From: JAKVAV01 sp964651785
GTDB taxonomy: Bacteria > Bacteroidota > Bacteroidia > Flavobacteriales_D > Cryomorphaceae
Assembly (NCBI GenBank): GCA_964651785.1
Contig: CAZYWJ010000002.1
Location: 62,001 to 126,000, forward strand
DNA: 64,000 nt
Reading direction: 5' to 3'
This document shows positions 17,990 to 26,349 of the stretch, piece after piece. A program made the position numbers and the translations under genes. How positions within the stretch are numbered: the stretch's first letter is position 1; each line of letters opens with the position of its first letter. The notes beneath the pieces were generated by a model, which saw nothing but the letters and a program-made list of their open reading frames with translations, had not been told where the DNA came from and searched no databases.

Positions 17990-18087
17990 GGTTTTCTCTA
18001 AGCTGATATTCGGGAGCGAGCGGATGAGAACCGGTTCGAACCGACGACCGCAGGCAATCCGCTTCTAAGCCCTGCCGCTCGAAAACC
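17990..18087. repeat. Structured tRNA-like or inverted-repeat remnant
   Basis: About 100 bp with several nested inverted repeats: GGTTTTC (17990-17996) with GAAAACC (18081-18087), and CGAGCGG (18017-18023) with CCGCTCG (18075-18081). Between them lies GGTTCGAACC (18033-18042), identical to a tRNA T-arm core. Read on the minus strand, the paired CGAGCGG/CCGCTCG resembles an acceptor stem around about 50 nt, too short for a full cloverleaf, and I could not fold a proper anticodon arm. It may be a decayed tRNA, an attachment-site remnant or a structured repeat. It is not a functional tRNA as far as I can see. Confidence 0.45.
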
Positions 18088-18102
18088 CTATACGTAGAAA
18101 AC

Positions 18103-18366
18103 TTAATAATTAGCCGCATCGAATATACCCGAGGCAAGTAAGGCTGCTCCGAAAATGGTAAAAATCACCGTAGAGATAGCGAAACCGATGAGTATCCAGA
18201 TTAACCTGGCTTTCGCCCAATTCTTCTTATTCAGCGGTGTTTGCGAATCAAATGCCCATATGAGTAGCATTATTATGTTTACGAGGGGAATATAAGTTAT
18301 AAGTAGAGTTATCACCCAATCCATCACCGATTGAGGCTGATTTAGTTTTTCGGGTTGATCAATCAT
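18103..18366 (-). CDS. Small membrane protein with two transmembrane helices
   Basis: 87 residues. A polar N-terminus is followed by one helix (WVITLLITYIPLVNIIMLLIW, ~17-37), a short basic loop (KKNWAKARL) and a second helix (LIWILIGFAISTVIFTIFGAALL, ~55-77). The arrangement resembles small Bacteroidota membrane proteins of unknown function that are remotely like the CD225/Pmp3 two-helix type. I do not recognise a specific family and assign no function. It stands alone between tRNA-Cys and tRNA-Arg. Confidence 0.65.
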   Translation of the reverse strand: MIDQPEKLNQPQSVMDWVITLLITYIPLVNIIMLLIWAFDSQTPLNKKNWAKARLIWILIGFAISTVIFTIFGAALLASGIFDAANY

Positions 18367-18734
18367 GGCTTTAATTTTTTTTTGACCAATTTAATCAAGC
18401 GTAAAGAATAGCCTCAGAAAATGTGATGATCGGTAGGGGACAAGGTAGTTCAAAGAAATGGCTGAAAAATGTCGGATGGTATTTCAACTCACCGTAGAAA
18501 GGCTTATGTAACTTATTCTCTGAGCATCAAATTGTATCGCAAAACTCTTTTGTAAGCAAATACCACTAGGCCACGAGTACCTACTAATACCTCCAACATT
18601 TATCCGGGTATAAATTCTTATCACCAAAGGAGAATGACTATCGTGATTCCGTGATTCTTTAGACTCACAACACGTGAGTTTACACCACGTTTCCGATAAA
18701 AACTTTTTATAGTGAACTCCAAAGAATTTACCGC
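18367..18734. other. Intergenic region without a recognisable gene
   Basis: About 370 bp. The only open frames are short and run antisense into tRNA-Arg. An ACTCAC-AACAC-GTGAGT hairpin at 18663-18679 has no T-tract. Nothing else is recognised. Confidence 0.55.
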
Positions 18735-18767
18735 AAACAAAAATACCCCGACATCCGTCGGGGTATT
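18735..18767 (-). terminator. Rho-independent terminator after tRNA-Arg
   Basis: On the minus strand ATACCCCGAC-GGAT-GTCGGGGTAT forms a perfect 10-bp stem followed by TTTTGTTT. It lies 10 bp downstream of the tRNA-Arg 3' end. Confidence 0.93.
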
Positions 18768-18776
18768 GAACTTTTG

Positions 18777-18850
18777 TGACCCGGGAGGGGTTCGAACCCC
18801 CAACCATCAGAGCCGAAATCTGATATTCTATCCAGTTGAACTACCGGGCC
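18777..18850 (-). tRNA. tRNA-Arg (TCG)
   Basis: On the minus strand: acceptor GGCCCGG/CCGGGTC with one G-U pair, D-arm with GTTCAACTGGATAGAAT, anticodon stem TCAGA/TCTGA with loop TTTCGGC giving anticodon UCG, and T-arm GGGGG-TTCGAAC-CCCTC with one mismatch-tolerant pair. The discriminator is A; CCA is not encoded. It decodes CGA-type arginine codons. Confidence 0.95.
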
Positions 18851-18975
18851 GAAGTGCAAATTTAACGGCTTTCATGAAAGTGCACTACCATTATTTGAAC
18901 AAATAATCAGCAACCGACTAAATTCGTGTATGATTTTGTGGATTTTTGCGTTTACTTGACTCAACCGGTTTTTTG

Positions 18976-21294
18976 ATGAATTCTAGTAAAATGCATTACC
19001 GCCGGGGTTTGACCCTCATGGTTTCTTTTATTTCTCTGGTTTCCTATGCCCAAATCGGCACTTGGAAAGACCATCTGAATTACAATAATGCATTCCATAT
19101 CGCTCTTTTGGATAATGAAGTATACGTTGCTTCGGATAACGGAATCTTTATTTACAATAAGGATGATAACTCTGTTTCTAAACTGAGTAAAGTAAATGGT
19201 TTATCTGACATTGGTATAACAGCGATAAGGGCCAATGAGGCTTTGGAGACGATTTTAGTCGGTTATGAAAACGGGAACCTGGATGTCATTCGTGATCGAA
19301 CCATTTCAAATTTCACCGCTATCAAAAATAGTTCGGTTATTGGAGACAAAACAATCAGGCATATCCACTATTTAGGCTCACAGGCTTTTATATCTACGGG
19401 AGTCGGTATTATCTCATTCAATTTGGATCGACTGGAAGTAAGTGATACCTATCAAATTCTTTCTGATGGCTCCCCATCCGTTAACGAAGTCACCATTTTG
19501 AATGATACCATGTTTGCAGCAACCGATGAAGGTTTATTCATGGGAGCCCTTTCTGAAGACCTGACCGTTTTTGAAAATTGGACGCAAGAATTATCTAACC
19601 CTGCACCTTTTCAGAAAATAAATAACGTATCATCAGTAGGGGGGATTCTCTATCTTAATTTCAGGGAAGGTGATGTTTTAGGTACCTATCGCAGATCGGA
19701 TAATGAATGGTTGCTTATCAATTCAGGTGGAGATGTATTAGAACTGACGGAATCTGATTTTGGAATGGTGGTTAATACGAGTTATTTTATTGATATTAAA
19801 GGAATTGATGGTTTTTCAACTGATATTATAAGCGATTACGGTAATGGTCGTCAATTTCGTGTGTCTCAGGCAATTTTAGATTCATCAGAAAATCTTTGGA
19901 TCGCTGATACCCGATTCGGGCTCGTTAAGTATAATGCTGAAAAGGGTTTTGAGTTTATAGCTGTTTCAGGTCCCGGAACAAATAGCGCCTTTAAGCTGGA
20001 ATCGACCGATGGCCGATTATGGGTGGCAAGTGGTTATCCTCAACACCCTGGAAATTGGAATAATTCGTCTGATTTTTCTAAAAGGGGCTTCTATAAATTT
20101 TTCGAAGGGCAGTGGGAGAATTATATGTTGCCGGAGTATCCCATTCTCATAGAAGAGAGTTTTAGCGACGTTGCAATAGCTTACCCTGATCCGGATAATC
20201 CTGATCTTGCCTATGTGGGCAGCTGGCAAGGAGGAATGCTTACTGTGCAGGACGGGGAGATTCTCACTTTATACAATGAGACGAATAGTAGTTTGGAAAT
20301 GCGTGAAGAGTTTGAGGGATTTGTGGGTGTGGCAGATATAGCAAATGACAATGAAGGCAATCTGTGGATGACTAACGGATATGCAGATGAACCTCTGTCC
20401 GTGCTGCGACCCGATGGTACTTGGGAGTCTTTTAGCCTCGAAAATAATTTTGACCAATCGAATGTTCTTACCAGATTGATTGTAAATCAGGCAGGTGATA
20501 TTTGGATGCTCCATAATCGTGGAGGAGTTGTCGTTTTTTCACCGGAATTGGCAAATGATGATGATAATACTACTCTGTTTAAAGCGGGTGATGGAAATGG
20601 CGGATTACCATCCGACAATGTGTATAGTATAGCCGAAGATCTGGATGGTGAAATATGGGTAGGCACCGATGATGGTGTAGCCGTCTTTTACTCCCCTTTT
20701 GATGCTTTTTCAGATAATCCGAGCGAAGCCCGACAAATATTGGTAGAACAAGACGGAATTTTTCAATTTTTGCTTGAAGCGCAAAGTATAAGCAGTATTG
20801 CAATTGATGGCGCTAATCGAAAGTGGATCGGAACTTTCGGAGCAGGGGTATTTTTGCTTTCAGAAGATGGCACTGAGGAGATTCTTCGCTTCACGGCAGA
20901 TCAGAGCCCTCTGTTTTCGGATGTTATTAATGATATCGCTATTAACGATGAAACGGGTGAAGTTTTTATTGCTACCGTAGAAGGAATTCTTTCCTATCAA
21001 GGTGATGCCATCGGGGGTGAAATATCAAACGAGTGTTTGAACGTTTATCCCAATCCGGTAAGGGAAACCTATGCAGGACCGATTACCATCGAAGGTCTTA
21101 TGCGCGACAGCGAGATTAAAATAACCGACACCCGAGGCAATCTGGTTGCATCTTTTGAATCAAATGGTGGTCGTGGAATATGGGACGGGAAAAACCTGAA
21201 TGGTCAACGCGTCGCTACGGGCGTCTACTTCGCTTTGGTTTCCAATGAATCTGCTGATTCTGATTGCGTGAGCAAAATATTGATGATTAAGTAA
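18976..21294 (+). CDS. porZ: PorZ-like two-domain beta-propeller protein with T9SS sorting domain
   Basis: 772 residues. A signal peptide (LTLMVSFISLVSYAQ) is directly followed by IGTWKDHLNYNNAFHIALLD, which matches the PorZ N-terminal beta-propeller start. Propeller-like repeats (VYVASDNGIF, IWVGTDDGVAVF, KWIGTFGAGVFLL) run to about 680. A type A T9SS C-terminal domain follows (NVYPNPV, GIWDGKNLNGQRVATGVYF). In Porphyromonas gingivalis PorZ is a surface part of the T9SS attachment complex that delivers A-LPS to the sortase PorU. The ATG at 18976 is preferred to an upstream TTG because it gives a normal signal peptide. recO follows after 4 bp. Confidence 0.85.
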   Translation: MNSSKMHYRRGLTLMVSFISLVSYAQIGTWKDHLNYNNAFHIALLDNEVYVASDNGIFIYNKDDNSVSKLSKVNGLSDIGITAIRANEALETILVGYENGNLDVIRDRTISNFTAIKNSSVIGDKTIRHIHYLGSQAFISTGVGIISFNLDRLEVSDTYQILSDGSPSVNEVTILNDTMFAATDEGLFMGALSEDLTVFENWTQELSNPAPFQKINNVSSVGGILYLNFREGDVLGTYRRSDNEWLLINSGGDVLELTESDFGMVVNTSYFIDIKGIDGFSTDIISDYGNGRQFRVSQAILDSSENLWIADTRFGLVKYNAEKGFEFIAVSGPGTNSAFKLESTDGRLWVASGYPQHPGNWNNSSDFSKRGFYKFFEGQWENYMLPEYPILIEESFSDVAIAYPDPDNPDLAYVGSWQGGMLTVQDGEILTLYNETNSSLEMREEFEGFVGVADIANDNEGNLWMTNGYADEPLSVLRPDGTWESFSLENNFDQSNVLTRLIVNQAGDIWMLHNRGGVVVFSPELANDDDNTTLFKAGDGNGGLPSDNVYSIAEDLDGEIWVGTDDGVAVFYSPFDAFSDNPSEARQILVEQDGIFQFLLEAQSISSIAIDGANRKWIGTFGAGVFLLSEDGTEEILRFTADQSPLFSDVINDIAINDETGEVFIATVEGILSYQGDAIGGEISNECLNVYPNPVRETYAGPITIEGLMRDSEIKITDTRGNLVASFESNGGRGIWDGKNLNGQRVATGVYFALVSNESADSDCVSKILMIK

Positions 21295-21298
21295 ATTT

Positions 21299-22015
21299 GT
21301 GGAAACGACCACTGAGGCGCTAATCCTTCGGAAAATTCCTTATTCGAGCTCGTCCGTGATAGCCTCGGGATATACGCGAGATTATGGTTTGATGTCCTTT
21401 ATGGTGAGAGGTATTGGCAAAAAGAGAGGGAATAAGCTCTCAGCACTCGAACCACTCGCATTGGTAGAAATAACATTTCACTATCGCGAGAAATACGATG
21501 TGCAAACTGTAAAAGAGATCCATGCGAAATCGGGAAGCAGCAGTTTGTTTTATGATCCGGTGAAGGGAAGTGTTCAGCTCTTCTTGGCAGAGATGCTCTA
21601 TAAATCTCTTAGGGAAGAATCATCCGACGAAGAGCTTTTTGAATATGTCACTTCAGCGCTACAGTTTTTTAATTCAGGGACAAATCACGCGTTCTTCCAC
21701 CTCATTTTCCTGATAAGGCTCACGAAGTTTTTAGGCTTTTATCCGAAGGGAAAGTTTACTGATGAATCACATTATTTTGATCTCCAAAACGGGGTTTTTA
21801 CGAGTAATCGCAATAGCTCATTGCATACGTTAGATCAAGATGTGAGTCGGCATTTTGCCGAATTGATCTCTTCTGAATACGATACTGAAATTAGAATGAT
21901 TGCCTCGGTAAGGCGAAAGTTGTTGTGGGCTTTGGTGGAGTATTACCGATTACATCTGGAAGGTTTTGGCGAAGTAAAATCTCTTCCCGTTTTAATGGAA
22001 GTTTTTTCGAATTAA
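21299..22015 (+). CDS. recO: DNA repair protein RecO
   Basis: 238 residues. The N-terminal OB fold (TTEALILRKIPYSSSSVI with YTRDYGLMSFMVRGIGKKRG) and the helical C-terminal domain fit RecO, which loads RecA with RecF/RecR in recombinational repair. The C-terminal zinc-binding Cys cluster of some RecO proteins is absent, as expected for Bacteroidota. The start is a GTG 4 bp after the porZ stop. The 3' end overlaps the convergent DUF4837 gene by 4 bp. Confidence 0.9.
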   Translation: METTTEALILRKIPYSSSSVIASGYTRDYGLMSFMVRGIGKKRGNKLSALEPLALVEITFHYREKYDVQTVKEIHAKSGSSSLFYDPVKGSVQLFLAEMLYKSLREESSDEELFEYVTSALQFFNSGTNHAFFHLIFLIRLTKFLGFYPKGKFTDESHYFDLQNGVFTSNRNSSLHTLDQDVSRHFAELISSEYDTEIRMIASVRRKLLWALVEYYRLHLEGFGEVKSLPVLMEVFSN

Positions 22016-23031
22016 GGAAAATCCACACTGGATATAATGGCATCGAGTTCGCGAACATACTCTCGCTTATCGAATTTGGGTGAGAATACGAATCCGGATA
22101 CTACCAGCATCTCGTCCCCCTCTTGTGAGGTGGTAGCGATTCGCCTGAAAGGTCCGCCCATAAAGTAATTTTCGGTTCGCCAAAGCCCTTGTGTATACGT
22201 TCCGAATTGACCGTCAATCGTGATGTCTCTCGTTTCAGGCGGATAGCGATACTCGGTACTCATGTAGGTTCCTTCCTGAGGTCCGGGAACATATTTTTGT
22301 AAAACGGAGTCACGTTTTGAAAGCATTTCATCTTGTTCAAAATCGCTCTCACCCTGATAGGGGTAGCGATAGATAAAAAATCCCTGGGTAATGTCATGCG
22401 GACTATTTCCAAGATATTTGACACGTTCTCTTTTTATCCACAGAAAATCTTTCTCCTCGACGGCTATTTCCGTATCCAATGGCAATAGTACGCTGATACC
22501 AAACTTTTTTTGAACTTTTTCTTCAAGTTCATCATTTCCATTTCGGCGGTAGTTTTTTTGCAAACGACTTATTTCCTTATCATTAATCAACTCAACAACT
22601 CTCGGAAATTCGCGATTCAGCAATTCATACCATTCGTTCGGACTATCGGCGTAAGCATTGAAGACCAATTGATCGTTACTCCACTTATCTTTCAAAAGAG
22701 TGACCTTATTTCGGCCTTCGGCGTCAGGGCCGATTTCGATATTGATGATATTGCGGTGTTGCTTAAGCAAACTGCTCATTTCGGCGGGAGAGAATTGAAG
22801 TAAGTCAAACATAACTTCTGCCTGCGGCAATTGTCGCACAAATTGCTCTAAGTGAATTCGTAAGCTATCACCTTCCGGTCCCAGCCATTTACTCTCGTCC
22901 ATCACCAGAAGTATTTCCCCTGATTCTCCCGAATGCCTCGGCAGCGATCGCGATTTCGACGATTCGTCGCATGCTGAAAGGATGAGGATTACGAAGAGAA
23001 ATAAGGTAAACGGGCGAAGGATTTTTGTCAT
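22012..23031 (-). CDS. DUF4837 family lipoprotein
   Basis: 339 residues. A signal sequence ends in lipobox ILSAC, so it is a predicted lipoprotein. The body (GEILLVMDESKWLGPEGDSL and RIATTSQEGDEMLVVSGFVF) matches the Bacteroidota DUF4837 family, function unknown. Its ATG overlaps the stop of the MltD-like gene as ATGA, so it is the last gene of the envelope run and is translationally coupled to the transglycosylase. Confidence 0.88.
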   Translation of the reverse strand: MTKILRPFTLFLFVILILSACDESSKSRSLPRHSGESGEILLVMDESKWLGPEGDSLRIHLEQFVRQLPQAEVMFDLLQFSPAEMSSLLKQHRNIINIEIGPDAEGRNKVTLLKDKWSNDQLVFNAYADSPNEWYELLNREFPRVVELINDKEISRLQKNYRRNGNDELEEKVQKKFGISVLLPLDTEIAVEEKDFLWIKRERVKYLGNSPHDITQGFFIYRYPYQGESDFEQDEMLSKRDSVLQKYVPGPQEGTYMSTEYRYPPETRDITIDGQFGTYTQGLWRTENYFMGGPFRRIATTSQEGDEMLVVSGFVFSPKFDKREYVRELDAIISSVDFP

Positions 23032-24563
23032 GATGAAGGCGGAATTTTAATCTTTTGACCCGGTTTGAGTCTTCGTGAATCCAAACCCGAGTTTGCTGAT
23101 TTAATGTCATTGATACTCACTCCCGGATAAAGCTTGGCAATATCCCAGAGTGTATCCCCACTCTGAACGATATGAATTTTAAGCTCAGAAGATTTCTCCA
23201 TTTTATCGGTTTCAGCTTCAACTGTCTCTTCTGCGGACACCTCTTTTTGTTGTGGCTTTTTAGCCACCTCTTCGCCTACTTTCGAACGAATGGTTTTATG
23301 AATTTCCAATTTTTGTCCGGGATATATCCGATTACCGCGAATATTGTTCCATTCTCTTATGGAAGAAACGCCAACGCCATATCGCTCAGCTATTTTTCCC
23401 AATACATCGCCACTTTGCACGACATGAGTTTCAATTACATCTTCTACAATATAACCGTCAACGGCTTGGGGCGCATCAGGTTGATAGTTGTAAAGCTCAT
23501 CCTGATTTGCTAAAAATTTTCCCGCCGCTTCTACCGGGAGATAAACCGTAAGGCACTTCTCCGTTTTGGGAATGATGTTCCGCTTCATAGCCGGATTCAA
23601 TATTTCCAAATCCATAACGGAAACCCCCGTATAAGCAGATATTTGGTCAAAAGTTGTTCTTCTGCAGATTTGCAAAGTATCTACTTCGGGATACTGAATG
23701 GGTGGCTCTACGGGATATAGATTGTGATCTGCTGCGTGATTCATGATATAATTGACAGCAATAAAAGCCGGCACATAACCTCTGGTCTCGCGGGGCAGGT
23801 AAGGTCTTATTTCCCAATAGTCTCTTCTTCCGCCTGAGCGGCGAATGGCTTTGTTTACATTACCGGGTCCCGAATTATAGGCTGCCAATACCAAATTCCA
23901 ATCTTTGTAGAGGCCGTATAAGTACTGCATGTATTGGCAAGCGGCTATGGTGCTTTCGTACGGGTCTCGGCGCTGATCTACAAACGAATTGACCTCCAGA
24001 TTGTAAATCTTTCCGGTGGTGTACATAAACTGCCATAATCCGGAGGCACCAACAGGAGATCTTGCAGATGGATTCAATCCCGATTCTACTACGGCCAAAT
24101 GCTTTAATTCCAAGGGCATATCAAATCGATCGAGCTGCTCTTCAAAAAGCGGATAATACAATGCCGCCAATCCCAATACTTGTCGGGTAATGTCTCGTCT
24201 GCGCTGCGCATAAACGTTAATGTACGCCTGCACATAGCGATTGTATTCCAAGTCCAGCGGAGTCTCCTCATTCAGCTTAGCGATTCGATTGGCATATACG
24301 CTATCGGCATACGTAGGAATGGAGTCAAATTCGAAGCCGTGAATATTGAGAGAAACGGAATCAGCATTAAATGCTAACCAATCCATTCCAACGTTCATCC
24401 AAGATTGATCCATGGCCCGAAGAATGGGGTCATCATCGGCAATTTTTACTTCCGTCGTATCCCCGATGATTGCAGCGGTAGAATCCTGAAATATTTCTCC
24501 ATGGCAAATTGAAATAGAGAGCGAAAAGATCAAAAAAAGATAAGTCGACTTCGAGAGAGTCAT
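23028..24563 (-). CDS. mltD: MltD-like lytic transglycosylase with LysM domains
   Basis: 511 residues from the ATG at 24563; an in-frame start at 24620 would put 19 residues before the signal peptide. After the signal peptide (STYLFLIFSLSISICHG), an SLT family-1 domain contains the catalytic Glu in LAVVESGLNPSARSPVGASG, followed by GLWQFM and LVLAAYNSGPGNV. Two LysM domains follow (HVVQSGDVLGKIAERYGV and HIVQSGDTLWDIAKLYPG) for peptidoglycan binding. It would cleave glycan strands to 1,6-anhydro-muropeptides in the periplasm. A third degraded repeat lies between SLT and LysM1. Confidence 0.92.
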   Translation of the reverse strand: MTLSKSTYLFLIFSLSISICHGEIFQDSTAAIIGDTTEVKIADDDPILRAMDQSWMNVGMDWLAFNADSVSLNIHGFEFDSIPTYADSVYANRIAKLNEETPLDLEYNRYVQAYINVYAQRRRDITRQVLGLAALYYPLFEEQLDRFDMPLELKHLAVVESGLNPSARSPVGASGLWQFMYTTGKIYNLEVNSFVDQRRDPYESTIAACQYMQYLYGLYKDWNLVLAAYNSGPGNVNKAIRRSGGRRDYWEIRPYLPRETRGYVPAFIAVNYIMNHAADHNLYPVEPPIQYPEVDTLQICRRTTFDQISAYTGVSVMDLEILNPAMKRNIIPKTEKCLTVYLPVEAAGKFLANQDELYNYQPDAPQAVDGYIVEDVIETHVVQSGDVLGKIAERYGVGVSSIREWNNIRGNRIYPGQKLEIHKTIRSKVGEEVAKKPQQKEVSAEETVEAETDKMEKSSELKIHIVQSGDTLWDIAKLYPGVSINDIKSANSGLDSRRLKPGQKIKIPPSS

Positions 24564-24667
24564 TTTGTAGTTTTTAAGGGTTGTAGTCGCATACGAAAAT
24601 GGCAAACCGAAGTTTTCCATTTTCGACGAAACTATACCTATTAAAAGTAAAATCGATTGGTAAACTT

Positions 24668-26104
24668 CTATTTTTTTAACGCTTCAGCCTGCATTAAGTT
24701 GTTGGCGAAGGATAGAAGGAGTTTTTCCCGGAAGGCACCTGCCATAAATTGGGCGCCGATAGGAAGCTTTGAATCGGGATGAGCGAATAGCGGTAGCGAG
24801 ATTGCCGGGGTGCCGACCAGATTAGCATGAACGGTAAAAATATCTTCCAGATACATTTTGATCGGATCATCCGTGTTGGACCCGATGGGAAACGCAGGAG
24901 CGGGCGTAGTAGGGGAGAGGAGCAAATCGTACTCAGATAGTAGCTTGTCCGTTTTCTCTTTGATGATTCGCCTTACTTTTTGCGCTTTCGCGTAATACGC
25001 GTCGTAATATCCCGCACTCAAAACGAATGTTCCCAACATGATGCGACGCTTCACTTCAGGGCCAAATCCTTCCGTGCGGCTCATGCGATAGGTCGAATCT
25101 ATGTCATGCGAATTTTCGCTGCGGTATCCGTAGTGAATCCCGTCATAACGCGAAAGATTGGAAGAAGCCTCAGCCGTGGTGAGCACGTAATACGCGGGCA
25201 CCAGATATTTCAGTTCTTCGATATGCACCGGCTCTACTGTGTGACCTTTTGCTTTAAGATCCTCGATGAGTTTTTCGTGCGATTTTTTGACTTCAGGGTC
25301 AAGAGCTTCGTTTGACAAACTCTCTTCAATGTATCCGATCTTTAGTTTTTTATCTTCCGATAAATCGGAGTAGACATCAACGTCTTTGGTAGCCGAAGTC
25401 GAATCAAACTCATCGGCACCGGCAATGATTTCCATTACCAAAGCCGAATCGTAGATACTGTGGGAGATCGGTCCGATTTGATCGAAAGAAGAGGCGAAGG
25501 CAATCAAGCCGTGGCGACTCACACGGCCATAAGTTGGCTTTAAGCCAATTACGCCGCAAAAGGCTGCAGGCTGACGAATAGATCCTCCGGTATCGCTACC
25601 CAAAGCTACCAAGCAACAATCGGCAGCTACGGCAGCAGCACTTCCACCTGAAGAACCACCCGGGACGTGATCCGGATTGACCGGGTTTCTGACAATTCCT
25701 TTCGATGAATTTTCATTGGATGCACCCATGGCGAACTCATCACAGTTTACGCGACCGATGATGATGGCATCCTCTTCAAGAAGCTTGCGAATTACCGTAG
25801 CGTCGTAAAGCGATTCAAATCCATCTAAAATTTTAGAAGCTGCGCCAACGCGATGGTCCTTGTAGCAAATATTGTCTTTGATTGCTATCACCATTCCCGC
25901 CAGTCGACCTGCGTCTCCGCTTTGAAGTTTTTCCTTGATGGTTTCGGCTTTCGCCAAAGCTTCATCGCCAAACACTTCTAAGAAGATATTCAGCTCAGCG
26001 GACTTTTCAATGTTTTGGAGATAATGATTGACCAGGTCCGTTAGGTCAAGATTTTTTTGATCAATATCCCTGCGGATGTCGAGAAGGCTGCGGTAACTTT
26101 TCAA
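24668..26104 (-). CDS. gatA: Glutamyl-tRNA(Gln) amidotransferase subunit A
   Basis: 478-residue amidase-signature enzyme; with GatB/GatC it converts Glu-tRNA(Gln) to Gln-tRNA(Gln). The Ser-cisSer-Lys triad is visible as Lys76 (VIAIKDNIC), Ser151 (GGSSGGSAAA) and Ser175 (SDTGGSIRQPA). The start is TTG at 26104, 6 bp after the tatA stop; the N-terminus MKSYRSLLDIRRDI matches the family start, and no ATG fits. Its place between tatA and mltD is a conserved gene-order accident rather than a functional link, as far as I know. Confidence 0.95.
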   Translation of the reverse strand: MKSYRSLLDIRRDIDQKNLDLTDLVNHYLQNIEKSAELNIFLEVFGDEALAKAETIKEKLQSGDAGRLAGMVIAIKDNICYKDHRVGAASKILDGFESLYDATVIRKLLEEDAIIIGRVNCDEFAMGASNENSSKGIVRNPVNPDHVPGGSSGGSAAAVAADCCLVALGSDTGGSIRQPAAFCGVIGLKPTYGRVSRHGLIAFASSFDQIGPISHSIYDSALVMEIIAGADEFDSTSATKDVDVYSDLSEDKKLKIGYIEESLSNEALDPEVKKSHEKLIEDLKAKGHTVEPVHIEELKYLVPAYYVLTTAEASSNLSRYDGIHYGYRSENSHDIDSTYRMSRTEGFGPEVKRRIMLGTFVLSAGYYDAYYAKAQKVRRIIKEKTDKLLSEYDLLLSPTTPAPAFPIGSNTDDPIKMYLEDIFTVHANLVGTPAISLPLFAHPDSKLPIGAQFMAGAFREKLLLSFANNLMQAEALKK

Positions 26105-26110
26105 AGCGGC

Positions 26111-26311
26111 TTACTTTGAGTCTTTTTTAGAATCAGAAGATTCAGGAGATGGATTATCGTCTTTGGTTGCGTCTTTGAATTCCTTCATACCACGACCCAA
26201 GCCACGCATTAATTCCGGAATCTTCTTTCCGCCAAAAAGCAGAAGTACAATCACCACAATCAAGACAATTTGCCATGGTCCTACAAAGCCTAATAAAACT
26301 GAAAGCAACAT
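26111..26311 (-). CDS. tatA: Twin-arginine translocase subunit TatA/E
   Basis: 66 residues with one N-terminal membrane helix (WQIVLIVVIVLLLFGG), the conserved F-G-G/K-K-I-P-E hinge (LLFGGKKIPELMRGLG), an amphipathic helix and a charged tail. TatA oligomers form the pore for folded proteins in the Tat pathway; no tatC is present here. A TAACTTTG element lies just upstream (26328-26335). Confidence 0.93.
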   Translation of the reverse strand: MLLSVLLGFVGPWQIVLIVVIVLLLFGGKKIPELMRGLGRGMKEFKDATKDDNPSPESSDSKKDSK

Positions 26312-26327
26312 GCTAGTTTGTTTTGTG

Positions 26328-26335
26328 CAAAGTTA
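26328..26335 (-). promoter_or_regulatory. Candidate internal -7 element TAACTTTG before tatA
   Basis: Minus-strand TAACTTTG, 16 bp upstream of the tatA ATG and 15 bp downstream of the EnvC-like stop. It may split the envelope run into two transcripts. No -33 TTG at the consensus distance. Confidence 0.45.
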
Positions 26336-26349
26336 AGAAATTATACTCC

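Noticed and set aside
18663..18679. CACGTG-containing hairpin ACTCAC-AACAC-GTGAGT as a third parS site
   Set aside because: It does not match GTTnCACGTGnAAC outside the central hexamer, so it was not counted as parS. It also has no T-tract, so not a terminator.
18484..18807. Two minus-strand open frames over the tRNA-Arg region
   Set aside because: They run through tRNA-Arg and its terminator and give the typical false translation of a tRNA. Not genes.
22434..22442. TTATCCACA, a perfect DnaA-box 9-mer
   Set aside because: A single copy inside the DUF4837 coding sequence, with no cluster of further boxes or AT-rich unwinding region. One chance match is expected at this scale.
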